Shown one piece after another: positions 33,973-43,481 of a stretch of 64,000 nucleotides of DNA; positions within the stretch are counted from its first letter, which is position 1; the number at the start of each line of letters is the position of its first letter. A program made the translations under genes and the position numbers. This DNA comes from Granulosicoccus sp965214025 (GTDB taxonomy: Bacteria > Pseudomonadota > Gammaproteobacteria > Granulosicoccales > Granulosicoccaceae): assembly GCA_965214025.1 (NCBI GenBank), contig CBDCAW010000057.1, positions 90,672 to 154,671 of the forward strand, in the 5' to 3' direction. The notes below the pieces were generated by a model. That model saw only the letters and a program-made list of their open reading frames with translations, did no database searches and was not told the DNA's origin.

Positions 33973-34698
33973 CTAGAGGTCCATCGTCAACTGCGACTGG
34001 TTGATGATGCGATCGATGTCGACCCCTTCGTAGAAATCGAAGATGGTATCGACGACGAATTGCGGATCGTCGGTGATCTGAAATAGATCGAGATCGCGCT
34101 CGCTGATCGTGCCTTCGGCGACCAGGGAGCTGGCGAACCAGTCGAGCAGCCCTTGCCAGAAACTCGTTCCGAACAGGACCACGGGCACGCGTCGGGATTT
34201 TCCGGTCTGCACGAGGGTGAGCACCTCTGCCATCTCGTCAAGCGTGCCGAAGCCACCGGGCATGACCACATAGGCAGAGGCGTATTTCACGAACATGACC
34301 TTGCGGGCGAAAAAGTACTTGAAGTTCAGGCTGATGTCCTGAAAGCCGTTGCCTGATTGCTCATTGGGCAACTTGATGTTCAGACCGACACTGGCCGACT
34401 TGCCGGCGAAGGCGCCCTTGTTGGCTGCCTCCATGACACCGGGCCCGCCGCCGCTGACCACCGCGAAGCCGGAGTCGGAGAGCAGGCGGCTGATTTCTTC
34501 AGAAGCCTGGTAGTACGGATTCTCCGGCTTGAAGCGGGCCGAGCCGAAGATGCTCACCGACGGGCTGATGTCGGCGAGTTGCTGAAAACCTTCGACGAAC
34601 TCCGACATGATCTGGAAGATCTTCCAGGAGTCGCGCGTCAGGGCACGATCGCGCGTGTCGGCCCGCATCTGGTTGTTGTTGCTAGGTAGCTGTCGCAT
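33973..34698 (-). CDS. LOG family protein (TIGR00730 Rossmann fold)
   Basis: 241 residues from the ATG at 34698. Nucleotide-binding motif GGGPGVMEAANKGA and the PGGFGTLDE motif identify the LOG family of nucleoside-5'-monophosphate phosphoribohydrolases, which release free bases (cytokinin activation in plants, nucleotide turnover in bacteria). The first ~40 residues are an extra polar segment. Divergent from polA. Confidence 0.88.
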   Translation of the reverse strand: MRQLPSNNNQMRADTRDRALTRDSWKIFQIMSEFVEGFQQLADISPSVSIFGSARFKPENPYYQASEEISRLLSDSGFAVVSGGGPGVMEAANKGAFAGKSASVGLNIKLPNEQSGNGFQDISLNFKYFFARKVMFVKYASAYVVMPGGFGTLDEMAEVLTLVQTGKSRRVPVVLFGTSFWQGLLDWFASSLVAEGTISERDLDLFQITDDPQFVVDTIFDFYEGVDIDRIINQSQLTMDL

Positions 34699-34906
34699 TC
34701 GGGTTCTCGGGTGATTGACGTACACTTGGCCAGCCACCGGGGTGACGTCGCGCACGCCGTGCTGTCGTTGCATGTGCCGGGCCAGTGCCGGCCGAACGAA
34801 AGTGTTCCAGTTCCAGCCTGCTTGTCAGGCAGGAAAGTGCAAAGTGCCACAATTTGTCCGCACCGGTTACAACCTATACCGGCATCGGTCTCAAAGAGGA
34901 CTATTC

Positions 34907-37738
34907 ATGATGAGCGGTGAGCCGGATCAACGAGGGTCGGACCCATTGCCGCAGCGCAGTGCCGAGCCGGGCAAGCCGCCCCCTGTCATTCTGGTGGATG
35001 GCTCAGCCTACCTGTACCGCGCCTTTCACGCGCTGAGGGTAGACAGTTTTTCGACTTCGTCAGGGCAACCCACCAATGCGATCTACGGCGTGGTCAACAT
35101 GCTGCGCAAGCTGGTTGCCGACTACCGACCCCAGATCATGGCGGTAGTCTTCGATGCCAGCGGCAAGACGTTCCGTGACGACATCTATGCCGACTACAAG
35201 GCGAACCGGGCAGCCATGCCGGACGACATGCGCTCACAGATCAAACCCTTGCACGCGCTGGTCCAGGCGATGGGCATGCCGCTGGTGATCATCGACGGTG
35301 TCGAGGCAGATGACGTCATCGGGACCCTCGCGGTGCAGGCGAGCGCTGCCGGCCTCGATACGGTCATCTCCACCGGTGACAAGGACATGGCGCAGCTGGT
35401 CGACGAGCATGTAACGCTGGTCAATACCATGAGCAACACGGTGATGGACGTGGCCGGGGTGCGCGAGAAGTTCGGAGTCGAGCCCGGTCAGATCATCGAT
35501 TACCTGGCGCTAGTGGGTGATGCTTCCGACAACATTCCCGGCGTGCCGAGCTGCGGACCGAAGACGGCGGCCAAATGGCTTGCCACTCATGGCGATCTCG
35601 CCACGGTCATGGCCAACGCTGACGAGGTGAAAGGCAAGATCGGCGAGAAGTTGCGCGAGAGCCTCGAGCACCTGCCCATGTCGCAGGATCTGGCGCGCAT
35701 CCGATTGGATGTCGGTCTGCCGCAGCCGATCGAGGCGCTGACACTGGCAGCGCCCGACGTGGCCGCGCTATGCACCCTCTACGACCAGCTGGAGTTCCGG
35801 AGCTGGCGTCGCGAGCTCGACGACGGTAGCTCGCCGCTGCTGCGCGAATCGGCCGGTGAGCCGGATGCCAAAGCATCAGCCGCCGGCGCCGTGGATGCGG
35901 CCGGGTTGGCGGCTGCCCGTGATGGCATCGAGACGGCCTACGATATCGTGCTCACCGACGAGCACCTGGGTCAATGGGTCGAAAGGCTGGAAGCCGCCGA
36001 GCTGTTTGCCTTCGACACGGAAACCACCAGCCTGGATTACCGTCAGGCTCGCGTGGTCGGGCTGTCGTTCGCCGTCGAGCCTGGCAGTGCCGCTTACGTG
36101 CCGCTGATGCACGACTACGAAGGCGCGCCCGCGCAGCTCGATCGGGAAGCCGTGCTGGAGCGGTTGCGACCATTGCTGGAGGGCAACGGAAAAACGATCG
36201 TCGGTCAGCACCTGAAATACGATGCCAACGTGCTGCGCAACCACGGCATCGAACTTTCCAACATAGCGCACGACACCATGCTCGAATCCTATGTGCTCGA
36301 TGCGACCGCCACCCGACACGACATGGATTCACTGGCGAAGAAGTACCTCGGCGTGAATACGGTGCACTTCGAAGACATCGCCGGCAAGGGCAAGAAGCAG
36401 CTGACCTTCAATCAGATCGATGTCGACACGGCCGGTCACTACGCGGCCGAGGATGCCGACATCACTCTACGCCTGCATCAGCATCTGTGGCCGAAGCTCG
36501 AGGCGGTGCCGTCGCTTGCGAAGCTGTACAGCGATATCGAGATCCCGTTGCTGTCGGTGCTTTCGCACATCGAGTACGATGGTGTTCGCATCGATGCCGA
36601 CATGCTGTCGAAGCAGGGCGAGAAGATCAGCCTGAAAGTGGAAGAGGTCAAGGCAGATGCCTATGCCGATGCCGGGCGGGAATTCAATCTCGGTTCGCCC
36701 AAGCAGATTCAGGAGATCTTCTTCGACGAGAAGCAGTTCCCGATTATCCGCAAGACGCCGAAGGGGCAGCCATCCACAGCTGAAGACGTACTCGAACAGC
36801 TGGCCGTCGACTACCCGCTGCCGAAACTGATACTGCAACACCGAAGCCTGACCAAGCTCATGTCGACCTACATCGACAAACTGCCCCGGCAGATCGACGC
36901 AGGCTCGGGGCGTGTGCATACCTCCTACAACCAGGCCATCGCATCCACGGGCCGATTGTCGAGCACGGATCCGAACCTGCAGAACATTCCGGTGCGCACC
37001 GAGGAAGGGCGGCGTATCCGAGAAGCCTTCGTCGCCGCTGATGGCTACCGCCTGGTGGCGGCGGACTATTCTCAGATCGAACTGCGCATCATGGCCCATC
37101 TGTCGGGTGACAAGGGGCTGGTCAGCGCTTTCGAGCAAGGACTGGACGTGCACCGGGCCACGGCCAGCGAAGTATTCGGCGTGGATCTTGCGGATGTCGA
37201 TGGCGATCAGCGGCGCTCGGCCAAGGCGATCAACTTCGGCCTGATCTACGGCATGTCGGCGTTCGGCCTGGCGCGTCAGCTCGACATTCCGCGCGGCGAG
37301 GCCCAGGAGTACATCGATCTGTATTTTTCTCGCTATCCCGGCGTCAAGCACTACATGGATGAGACCCGCTCACAGGCAAAGACGCGTGGCTATGTGGAAA
37401 CCGTTTACGGCAGGCGTCTGTACCTGCCCGACATCAACGCCCGCAACGCGCAGATGCGCAACTACGCGGAACGCACGGCCATCAACGCGCCGATGCAGGG
37501 CACTGCTGCGGACATCATCAAGCGCGCGATGATCACCGTGCACGGCTGGCTGCAGGAAGAAGCGATCGATGCGCGGATCATCATGCAGGTGCACGATGAA
37601 CTGGTGCTCGAGGCGAAGGCGGGCCAAGCGGAGAAGTACGGCCGACAGGTGCAGCGCCTGATGATCGAAGCGGCAACGCTCGATGTGCCGCTCGAGGTGG
37701 ACGTGGGTATCGGCAACAGTTGGGAAGAGGCGCATTGA
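34907..37738 (+). CDS. polA: DNA polymerase I
   Basis: 943 residues. 5'-3' exonuclease domain (about 25-310; LVDGSAYLYRAFHAL, GVEADDVIGTLA), 3'-5' proofreading domain (about 345-530; FDTETTSLD with the catalytic Asp/Glu retained) and polymerase domain (about 560-943; motif A DYSQIELRIMAH, O-helix RRSAKAINFGLIYG, motif C VHDELV). ATG 34907 follows AAAGAGGA. The stop shares one base with the next gene's ATG, so an SDR and a ZntB-type transporter are translationally coupled to polA. Confidence 0.97.
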   Translation: MMSGEPDQRGSDPLPQRSAEPGKPPPVILVDGSAYLYRAFHALRVDSFSTSSGQPTNAIYGVVNMLRKLVADYRPQIMAVVFDASGKTFRDDIYADYKANRAAMPDDMRSQIKPLHALVQAMGMPLVIIDGVEADDVIGTLAVQASAAGLDTVISTGDKDMAQLVDEHVTLVNTMSNTVMDVAGVREKFGVEPGQIIDYLALVGDASDNIPGVPSCGPKTAAKWLATHGDLATVMANADEVKGKIGEKLRESLEHLPMSQDLARIRLDVGLPQPIEALTLAAPDVAALCTLYDQLEFRSWRRELDDGSSPLLRESAGEPDAKASAAGAVDAAGLAAARDGIETAYDIVLTDEHLGQWVERLEAAELFAFDTETTSLDYRQARVVGLSFAVEPGSAAYVPLMHDYEGAPAQLDREAVLERLRPLLEGNGKTIVGQHLKYDANVLRNHGIELSNIAHDTMLESYVLDATATRHDMDSLAKKYLGVNTVHFEDIAGKGKKQLTFNQIDVDTAGHYAAEDADITLRLHQHLWPKLEAVPSLAKLYSDIEIPLLSVLSHIEYDGVRIDADMLSKQGEKISLKVEEVKADAYADAGREFNLGSPKQIQEIFFDEKQFPIIRKTPKGQPSTAEDVLEQLAVDYPLPKLILQHRSLTKLMSTYIDKLPRQIDAGSGRVHTSYNQAIASTGRLSSTDPNLQNIPVRTEEGRRIREAFVAADGYRLVAADYSQIELRIMAHLSGDKGLVSAFEQGLDVHRATASEVFGVDLADVDGDQRRSAKAINFGLIYGMSAFGLARQLDIPRGEAQEYIDLYFSRYPGVKHYMDETRSQAKTRGYVETVYGRRLYLPDINARNAQMRNYAERTAINAPMQGTAADIIKRAMITVHGWLQEEAIDARIIMQVHDELVLEAKAGQAEKYGRQVQRLMIEAATLDVPLEVDVGIGNSWEEAH

Positions 37739-38520
37739 TGAAGGGTGTGGGGCTTGCAGTGATAACCGGTGCCTCTTCCGGCATCGGGCGAGAACTGGCG
37801 CGTATCCATGCGGCCCTTGGCGGCCAACTGATCCTGGCAGCCCGACGGCTGGATGCGCTGGAGGCATTGCGCGTCGAACTGTCGGCTGCACACTCGGTGA
37901 GCGTGACGATCGTGCAGGCAGACCTTTCCACGGCTGATGGCATCGATGCCCTGTGCGCCGCCTGCGAGGGTATCCAGGTCGATGTGCTGATCAACAACGC
38001 AGGCTTCGGTGCGCTTGGCCGGTTCGATCAGCAGGATGTCGCGCGTTCCCTGCAGATGATCGATCTCAACGTGCGTTCGCTGACGGAGCTTACGCATCGC
38101 TTGGTGGCGCCAATGGTGGCGCGCGGTAGCGGGCGCATCCTGAACGTGGGTAGTACTGCAGGCTTGGTACCCGGTCCGCTACAGGCTGTGTACTACGCCA
38201 GCAAGGCTTACGTGAATTCGTTCAGTCAGGCACTGGCGGAGGAGCTGCGCGGTACCGGCGTCAGTGTCACCGTGCTCGCGCCCGGCCCGGTCGCCACCGA
38301 ATTCATGCAGGTGGCCTCGATGGACAAGTTGTCGGTGGTGCGGCATTCGCCTCCTGCCGACAAGGTTGCCAGGATCGGGTACGACGCGATGATGCAAGGG
38401 CGCTTGCTCGTCATCGATGACTGGCGCCTGGGTCTGATCGCCCGCGTCATCAGCCTGGCACCGCGGCGCCTGGTGGTGCGAGCGTCGCGGCGACTGCTGG
38501 AACGCAAGACACGTGCATGA
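37738..38520 (+). CDS. Short-chain dehydrogenase/reductase
   Basis: 260-residue classical SDR: cofactor motif TGASSGIG near residue 12, NNAG near 88, catalytic Ser (VGSTAG) and YxxxK (YYASK). Similar to DltE/YqjQ-like ketoacyl or general oxidoreductases; substrate unknown. TGATG coupling with polA and a 4-bp overlap with the downstream zntB-like gene. Confidence 0.85.
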   Translation: MKGVGLAVITGASSGIGRELARIHAALGGQLILAARRLDALEALRVELSAAHSVSVTIVQADLSTADGIDALCAACEGIQVDVLINNAGFGALGRFDQQDVARSLQMIDLNVRSLTELTHRLVAPMVARGSGRILNVGSTAGLVPGPLQAVYYASKAYVNSFSQALAEELRGTGVSVTVLAPGPVATEFMQVASMDKLSVVRHSPPADKVARIGYDAMMQGRLLVIDDWRLGLIARVISLAPRRLVVRASRRLLERKTRA

Positions 38521-39596
38521 ACCGTACGAACGAACCCGCAACAGTATCTGCAACAGTATCTGCAAAAGGACGTGACATCGCTGCGGCGTCCGCCGATGCC
38601 CGGCGCGATGACGGTGAGAGCACGGTCGGCATCGATGGCTTGCTGCATGCGGTGCTGCTCGATGGCGCAGGTGGTGCTGCAACGCTGGATCTTGCACAGC
38701 TCGACGTATGGTCCGAGGCTGACGGTATTCTATGGGTACACCTGGACTACACCGTCGGCAGTGCACGCGAGTGGCTGTTCGCGCACGCACCGGAACAGCA
38801 CAGCTTCATCGAGATCCTGCTGACCGACGAATCACGACCGCGTACCAGTGTCGTCGGTGACACCGCGCTGATCGCACTGCGCGGGGTCAACCTGCATCCG
38901 GAAGCCGATCCGGAAGACATGGTCGGCCTGCGCTTCTGGGTCAGCTCCCGGCGCGTCATCACCGCACGCCGCCGGCGCCTGCTTTCCGTAAGCGACACCC
39001 GCGATGCGCTGGCTCAGGGGCAGGGACCCTGTGATGCCGCAGATATCGTGGTCACGTTGGCCGATCGCCTGACCCGGCGCATGGACGGTACTATCGAAGA
39101 CCTGCAGGATCGCGTGGCCGGCATCGAGGAAGATGCCCTGGATTCCTTCAACCCGAAATTGCGCCGGGAAATTTCCGACATCCGGCGTGTGACCATCATG
39201 CTGCGCCGCTACCTTTCACCGCAACGTGATGCGCTGAGTGCCTTGGCGCAGGAGAGGCTGAGCTGGGTGGATGCCACGCAGCGGTTACGTCTGCGCGAGG
39301 TACTGGACCGGCTGGTGCGGCATATCGAAGACCTGGACTCCATTCGCGAACGCGCCGCGGTCAACCAGGAAGAGCTCGCCAACCGACAGGCCGAACTCAT
39401 GAATGGCCGCATGTATGTGTTGTCGCTGGTATCGGCCATCTTTCTGCCGTTGGGATTCCTCACCGGTTTGCTGGGGGTCAATGTGGGCGGTATTCCCGGC
39501 AGCGACAGCGCCTACGGCTTCCTGGTGTTCGGGGCACTGGTCGCCCTCATCGGTGGGGTGCTGCTATGGTGGTTCAAGCGGCGGCGCTGGTTCTAG
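38517..39596 (+). CDS. zntB: CorA-superfamily metal transporter, ZntB type
   Basis: 359 residues: a large cytoplasmic N-terminal funnel, a long coiled-coil (about 180-285) and two C-terminal membrane helices joined by the GVN signature (LLGVNVGGIPG), where CorA has GMN. ZntB members transport Zn2+. The C terminus is positively charged (WFKRRRWF). It overlaps the SDR by ATGA. An 11-nt repeat near the start encodes an N-terminal ATVSATVSA, outside the fold. Confidence 0.88.
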   Translation: MNRTNEPATVSATVSAKGRDIAAASADARRDDGESTVGIDGLLHAVLLDGAGGAATLDLAQLDVWSEADGILWVHLDYTVGSAREWLFAHAPEQHSFIEILLTDESRPRTSVVGDTALIALRGVNLHPEADPEDMVGLRFWVSSRRVITARRRRLLSVSDTRDALAQGQGPCDAADIVVTLADRLTRRMDGTIEDLQDRVAGIEEDALDSFNPKLRREISDIRRVTIMLRRYLSPQRDALSALAQERLSWVDATQRLRLREVLDRLVRHIEDLDSIRERAAVNQEELANRQAELMNGRMYVLSLVSAIFLPLGFLTGLLGVNVGGIPGSDSAYGFLVFGALVALIGGVLLWWFKRRRWF

Positions 39597-39656
39597 TGCG
39601 CGTACCCACTTCATGGACACGGGCCCTGAATTTGAAGGACGGATGGTCTACCGGAT

Positions 39657-40022
39657 TCAGGACTTCGACATCTTCTTCAATGCTTCGATGACCGTGCCAT
39701 CCTGGTTCGACTCGCAACCCTTGTTGGCATCGGCTATTCTCTGATTCAGGCTCATCGTACCGCTGCCCGCGCCCACGGCATCGCCGGATTCATCATCCAT
39801 GGTTTCCATGTCATCGGAACCCGTATCAGTCGGTTCCCTGTCCACGACCTGCAGATCTTTCGGCATCGAGCCGGCCAGCTTCTGCATAGCCTTCACCCGA
39901 TCGGTCTCACTCATTTCGAGGTAGTCGGCGCAGGATGGGTCGTAATCCATCTTGTGATTGCCTGCAGTGGCCGGGCCGGCGAAGACACCAGCCAGTACGA
40001 TGATCGGTAGAACACGCGTCAT
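39657..40022 (-). CDS. Small periplasmic protein, HdeA-like
   Basis: 121 residues. Signal peptide (MTRVLPIIVLAGVFAGPATAG), then DPSCADYLEMSETDRVKAMQKL and a C-terminal NKGCESNQDGTVIEALKKM. The two cysteines and spacing recall HdeA/HdeB acid-stress chaperones, with an unusual Asp/Glu/Met-rich insert between them. The family call is tentative. Confidence 0.6.
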   Translation of the reverse strand: MTRVLPIIVLAGVFAGPATAGNHKMDYDPSCADYLEMSETDRVKAMQKLAGSMPKDLQVVDREPTDTGSDDMETMDDESGDAVGAGSGTMSLNQRIADANKGCESNQDGTVIEALKKMSKS

Positions 40023-40134
40023 GTCGAATATCCTTGGTAGTCTGGACTGCTTGAGGATACGATCATGGCATCGAACTCGTTCGGACCCCAACTTTTTTAA
40101 AAATAGTTCACCTAGCAACGGAGCCGGACACAGA

Positions 40135-41598
40135 ATGTCTGCACAGCCTGAAGGTTCTCATTTCATCAATGGCAGCTGGCACGACGACCCGAGCGGAGAG
40201 TCGTTCGAGTCCATCCATCCGGCAACCGGCGAGACCATCGCCCGGCTGAATACGGCAACCGGCGCAACGGTCGATACCGCCGTCGGCGCCGCCGCCGAGG
40301 CGCAAGTCGCCTGGGCACGGACCCCGGCGGTGGAGCGGGGCCGTGTGCTGCTCAAGGCTGCCGCACTGATTCGCGAACGCAACGAATCGCTCTCCCGGCT
40401 CGAATCACTCGATACCGGCAAGCCGATTCAGGAAACCCGTGTGGCCGATGCTGCGTCGGGCGCCGACTGCCTGGAGTTCTTCGGCGGCATAGCGGCATCG
40501 ATCGCCGGTAGCCAGATCGATCTGGGCAATGCCTTCGCCTACACGCGCCGTGAGCCGTTGGGCGTGTGCGTCGGTATCGGCGCGTGGAACTACCCGATTC
40601 AGATCGCCTGCTGGAAGTCGGCGCCCGCGCTGGCCACCGGCAACGCCATGGTGTTCAAGCCGTCCGAGCTCACACCACTCAGCGCGCTGGCACTGGCCGA
40701 TATCTACCGCGAAGCCGGGCTGCCCGATGGCCTGTTCAACGTGGTGCAGGGCTTCGGTGAAACCGGTGCTGCCCTGACCACGCACCCGCTGGTGGCGAAA
40801 GTCTCGCTGACCGGCTCGGTGCCGACCGGCAAGCGCGTGATGGCCAGTGCCGCCGACAGCCTGAAGGTGACCACGCTCGAGCTCGGTGGCAAGTCGCCCC
40901 TGCTGGTCTTCGACGATGCCGATCTCGAGAATGCCGTGGGCGCGGCCATGATGGCCAACTTCTATTCGGCGGGGCAGATATGCACGAACGGCACCCGCGT
41001 GTTCGTGCAGAATGGCATTCGCGAGCGTTTCATGGAACGTCTGCTGGAGCGCACGGCTGCCATCAGGCTCGGTGACCCGCTCGACGACGACACGCACATG
41101 GGCCCGCTGGTGTCCGAGGCCCAGGGCGAGAAGGTGCTCGAGTACATCGAAACGGGCCGTCGCGAGGGCGCGACCGTCGCGATCGGTGGCGGGCGACGCG
41201 ACATGCCCGAGCTTGCCGCGGGCATCTTCGTCGAGCCCACGGTTTTCACGGATGTTCAAGACGACATGACCATCGCACGCGAGGAGATCTTCGGGCCGGT
41301 GATGTGCGTGCTCGGGTTCGACGAAGAGGCTGAAGCCGTCGAGCGCGCCAACGCGACTCCGTTCGGTCTGGCGGCCGGTGTGTTCACGCAGAACCTGGCA
41401 CGTGGTCATCGGGTTGCTGCCGCACTCCAGGCCGGTACGCTCTGGATCAACAACTATAATCTCACGCCGGTAGAGATGCCCTTCGGTGGTGTCAAGGAAT
41501 CCGGTCTCGGGCGCGAGAACGGCCTGGCGGCGGTGGCCTTCTACACACAGGAAAAGAGCATCTACGTGGAGTTGGGTGATGTCGATGCTCCCTGGTGA
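40135..41598 (+). CDS. betB: Betaine-aldehyde dehydrogenase
   Basis: 487 residues, the usual BetB length. It oxidises betaine aldehyde to the osmoprotectant glycine betaine with NAD(P)+. GIGAWNYPIQIACWK is characteristic, as are the catalytic Glu in TLELGGKSPL and the nucleophile in SAGQICTNGTRVFV. A related omega-aminoaldehyde substrate is possible. No betA, betI or betT is in the window. The stop overlaps the next gene's GTG start by 4 bp (GTGA), so it is coupled to an aspartate dehydrogenase. Confidence 0.88.
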   Translation: MSAQPEGSHFINGSWHDDPSGESFESIHPATGETIARLNTATGATVDTAVGAAAEAQVAWARTPAVERGRVLLKAAALIRERNESLSRLESLDTGKPIQETRVADAASGADCLEFFGGIAASIAGSQIDLGNAFAYTRREPLGVCVGIGAWNYPIQIACWKSAPALATGNAMVFKPSELTPLSALALADIYREAGLPDGLFNVVQGFGETGAALTTHPLVAKVSLTGSVPTGKRVMASAADSLKVTTLELGGKSPLLVFDDADLENAVGAAMMANFYSAGQICTNGTRVFVQNGIRERFMERLLERTAAIRLGDPLDDDTHMGPLVSEAQGEKVLEYIETGRREGATVAIGGGRRDMPELAAGIFVEPTVFTDVQDDMTIAREEIFGPVMCVLGFDEEAEAVERANATPFGLAAGVFTQNLARGHRVAAALQAGTLWINNYNLTPVEMPFGGVKESGLGRENGLAAVAFYTQEKSIYVELGDVDAPW

Positions 41599-42434
41599 GC
41601 GGCACCGTGGTCTCACTCGGATTGATAGGCTTCGGCAGCATTGCCGGCCTGCTGGTGAAGGTGCTGGGTGATCGACTGCCCGAGCCTTTGCGGAACGTCG
41701 AGGTTCTGGTCCGACCCGGAACGGACGCGTCGCGCCGCAGGGAAATCGTTCAGGCCTGCGAGGCGATGTGCCGGCACTGCGAGGTACATGATGAGGGTGC
41801 CGCGTTCATTGCCGCGAAGCCGATGCTGGTCATCGAATGTGCCGGGCACGAGGCGGTGGCTGAACACGCCGAATCGGTACTGGCCGCCGGCCTGGACATG
41901 GTCATCGGCTCGGTCGGGGCACTGGGCGACGCCGAGCTGTACGATCGGCTGATCAATGCTGCACGCAGTGGCGCTACTCGGCTGATCATCCCGTCCGGCG
42001 CCATCGGTGCGCTGGATATCCTCGCCGCTCTGAAGCTCGCCGGAATTCGCTCGGTGCGGTACCGTTCGCGCAAGCATCCGCGTGCCTGGCAGGGCACGCC
42101 GGCGGAAGATCTCCATGATCTGCAGAATTTGGCGCACACCACGGTATTCTATGATGGCAGTGCCCGAGAGGCGGTGCGCGACTACCCGAAGAATGCAAAC
42201 GTGGCGGCTGCATTGTCGCTGGCAGGTATCGGTTTCGACGACACCGCCGTGCAGCTGATTGCTGACCCGGCGGTCACCGACAACACGCATGAGTTCGATG
42301 TAGTGTCGGAGGCGGGAACGGTGTCCCTGCGGATCGAGGGCAGGGTCTCGCCGGATAACCCGAAGACCTCCCTGCCCACCGTCTATAGTCTCGCCCGTGA
42401 AGTCCTCAACCGAGTCGGGCCGGTAGTGGTCTGA
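41595..42434 (+). CDS. L-aspartate dehydrogenase (NadX-type)
   Basis: 279 residues with a Rossmann start (LGLIGFGSIAG), GSVGAL and SGAIGALDIL in the middle, and the catalytic region KHPRAW...PKNANVAAALSLAG. The enzyme converts aspartate to oxaloacetate/iminoaspartate with NAD(P)+; it can replace NadB in NAD synthesis or serve in amino-acid turnover. Coupled to betB by GTGA, which points to a catabolic role with an aldehyde substrate rather than NAD synthesis (inference). Confidence 0.85.
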   Translation: MSGTVVSLGLIGFGSIAGLLVKVLGDRLPEPLRNVEVLVRPGTDASRRREIVQACEAMCRHCEVHDEGAAFIAAKPMLVIECAGHEAVAEHAESVLAAGLDMVIGSVGALGDAELYDRLINAARSGATRLIIPSGAIGALDILAALKLAGIRSVRYRSRKHPRAWQGTPAEDLHDLQNLAHTTVFYDGSAREAVRDYPKNANVAAALSLAGIGFDDTAVQLIADPAVTDNTHEFDVVSEAGTVSLRIEGRVSPDNPKTSLPTVYSLAREVLNRVGPVVV

Positions 42435-42576
42435 CGCCTGCTTGAAGCGTCCCGATCACGGTCACTGCAACCCATGCTGCCGCATTGCATGAACGGTACG
42501 GTGATAGTCATGCGATGACCGGTCCTGGATCATATCGTGGCGGTCATGATCAATTTTCAGCCCGGATTTCCATCGA

Positions 42577-43344
42577 ATGAAGCCATTGCCTGTCACACCC
42601 TCCTTTCGTCTCGATGGCCGCCGTGCCCTGGTAACGGGTGCCTCCCGCGGTATCGGCCTGGCGGCGGCGGTGGCCGTTGCCGAAGCGGGTGCCGAGGTGA
42701 CCTGCACAGCGCGTAGCGAATCCGATCTGGAAGCCTTGGTGACGGCACTGCGCGAGGCCGGGCACCGTGCCGAGGTGGCAAGCTTCGATGTAAGCGACAC
42801 GGCAGCGGTACGCGCGGCGCTGGCCGAGCGGGAACCGTACGACGTGGTCGTCAATGCCGCCGGCATGGGGCGGCATGGGCAGGCTCTGACAACCGAAGAG
42901 GCCGACTACCAGCAGGTCATGGATCTCAACCTGCGTGGTGCGTACTTCCTTTCAACGGTCGCGGCGCAGGGCCTCATCGATGCCGGCAAGCCGGGATCGA
43001 TCATTCACATCTCCAGCCAGATGGGGCATGTCGGCGGTATCGATCGCGCCGTGTACTGCGCATCGAAGCACGGGATGGAGGGTATGTGCAAGGCCATGGC
43101 GATCGAGTGGGGCCCGCACGATATCCGCGTCAACACCATCTGCCCGACCTTCATACGCACACCGCTCACCGAATCCACCTTCGGCGATCCCGAGCGTCTG
43201 GCCTGGATCAAGTCGAAGATCAAGCTGCCTCGGGTGGGTGAGGTGGAAGATGTGATGGGCGCGGTGATCTTCCTGGCGGGCGATGCCAGCAGGCTGGTGA
43301 CCGGAACCGCACTGATGGTTGATGGCGGCTGGACGGCGGGTTGA
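42577..43344 (+). CDS. Short-chain dehydrogenase/reductase
   Basis: 255-residue classical SDR: TGASRGIG near residue 22, NAAG near 91, SSQMG and YCASK in the active site, and a C-terminal TGTALMVDGGWTAG typical of 3-oxoacyl reductase- or gluconate 5-dehydrogenase-like members. It follows the aspartate dehydrogenase by about 140 bp on the same strand and may belong to the same pathway. Confidence 0.85.
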   Translation: MKPLPVTPSFRLDGRRALVTGASRGIGLAAAVAVAEAGAEVTCTARSESDLEALVTALREAGHRAEVASFDVSDTAAVRAALAEREPYDVVVNAAGMGRHGQALTTEEADYQQVMDLNLRGAYFLSTVAAQGLIDAGKPGSIIHISSQMGHVGGIDRAVYCASKHGMEGMCKAMAIEWGPHDIRVNTICPTFIRTPLTESTFGDPERLAWIKSKIKLPRVGEVEDVMGAVIFLAGDASRLVTGTALMVDGGWTAG

Positions 43345-43481
43345 TCCTGACTTTGCTCCGGGGCCTGTCATCAATCAGCCGACAGGCTCTCGGGCGGCGT
43401 GCAGTGCTTCTCGAATTCCGGCTTCTCAACCCGGGCGGTATCGACGTGCGGCCGGGCGTACCTTGGAGGCGTCGGGCAGCA

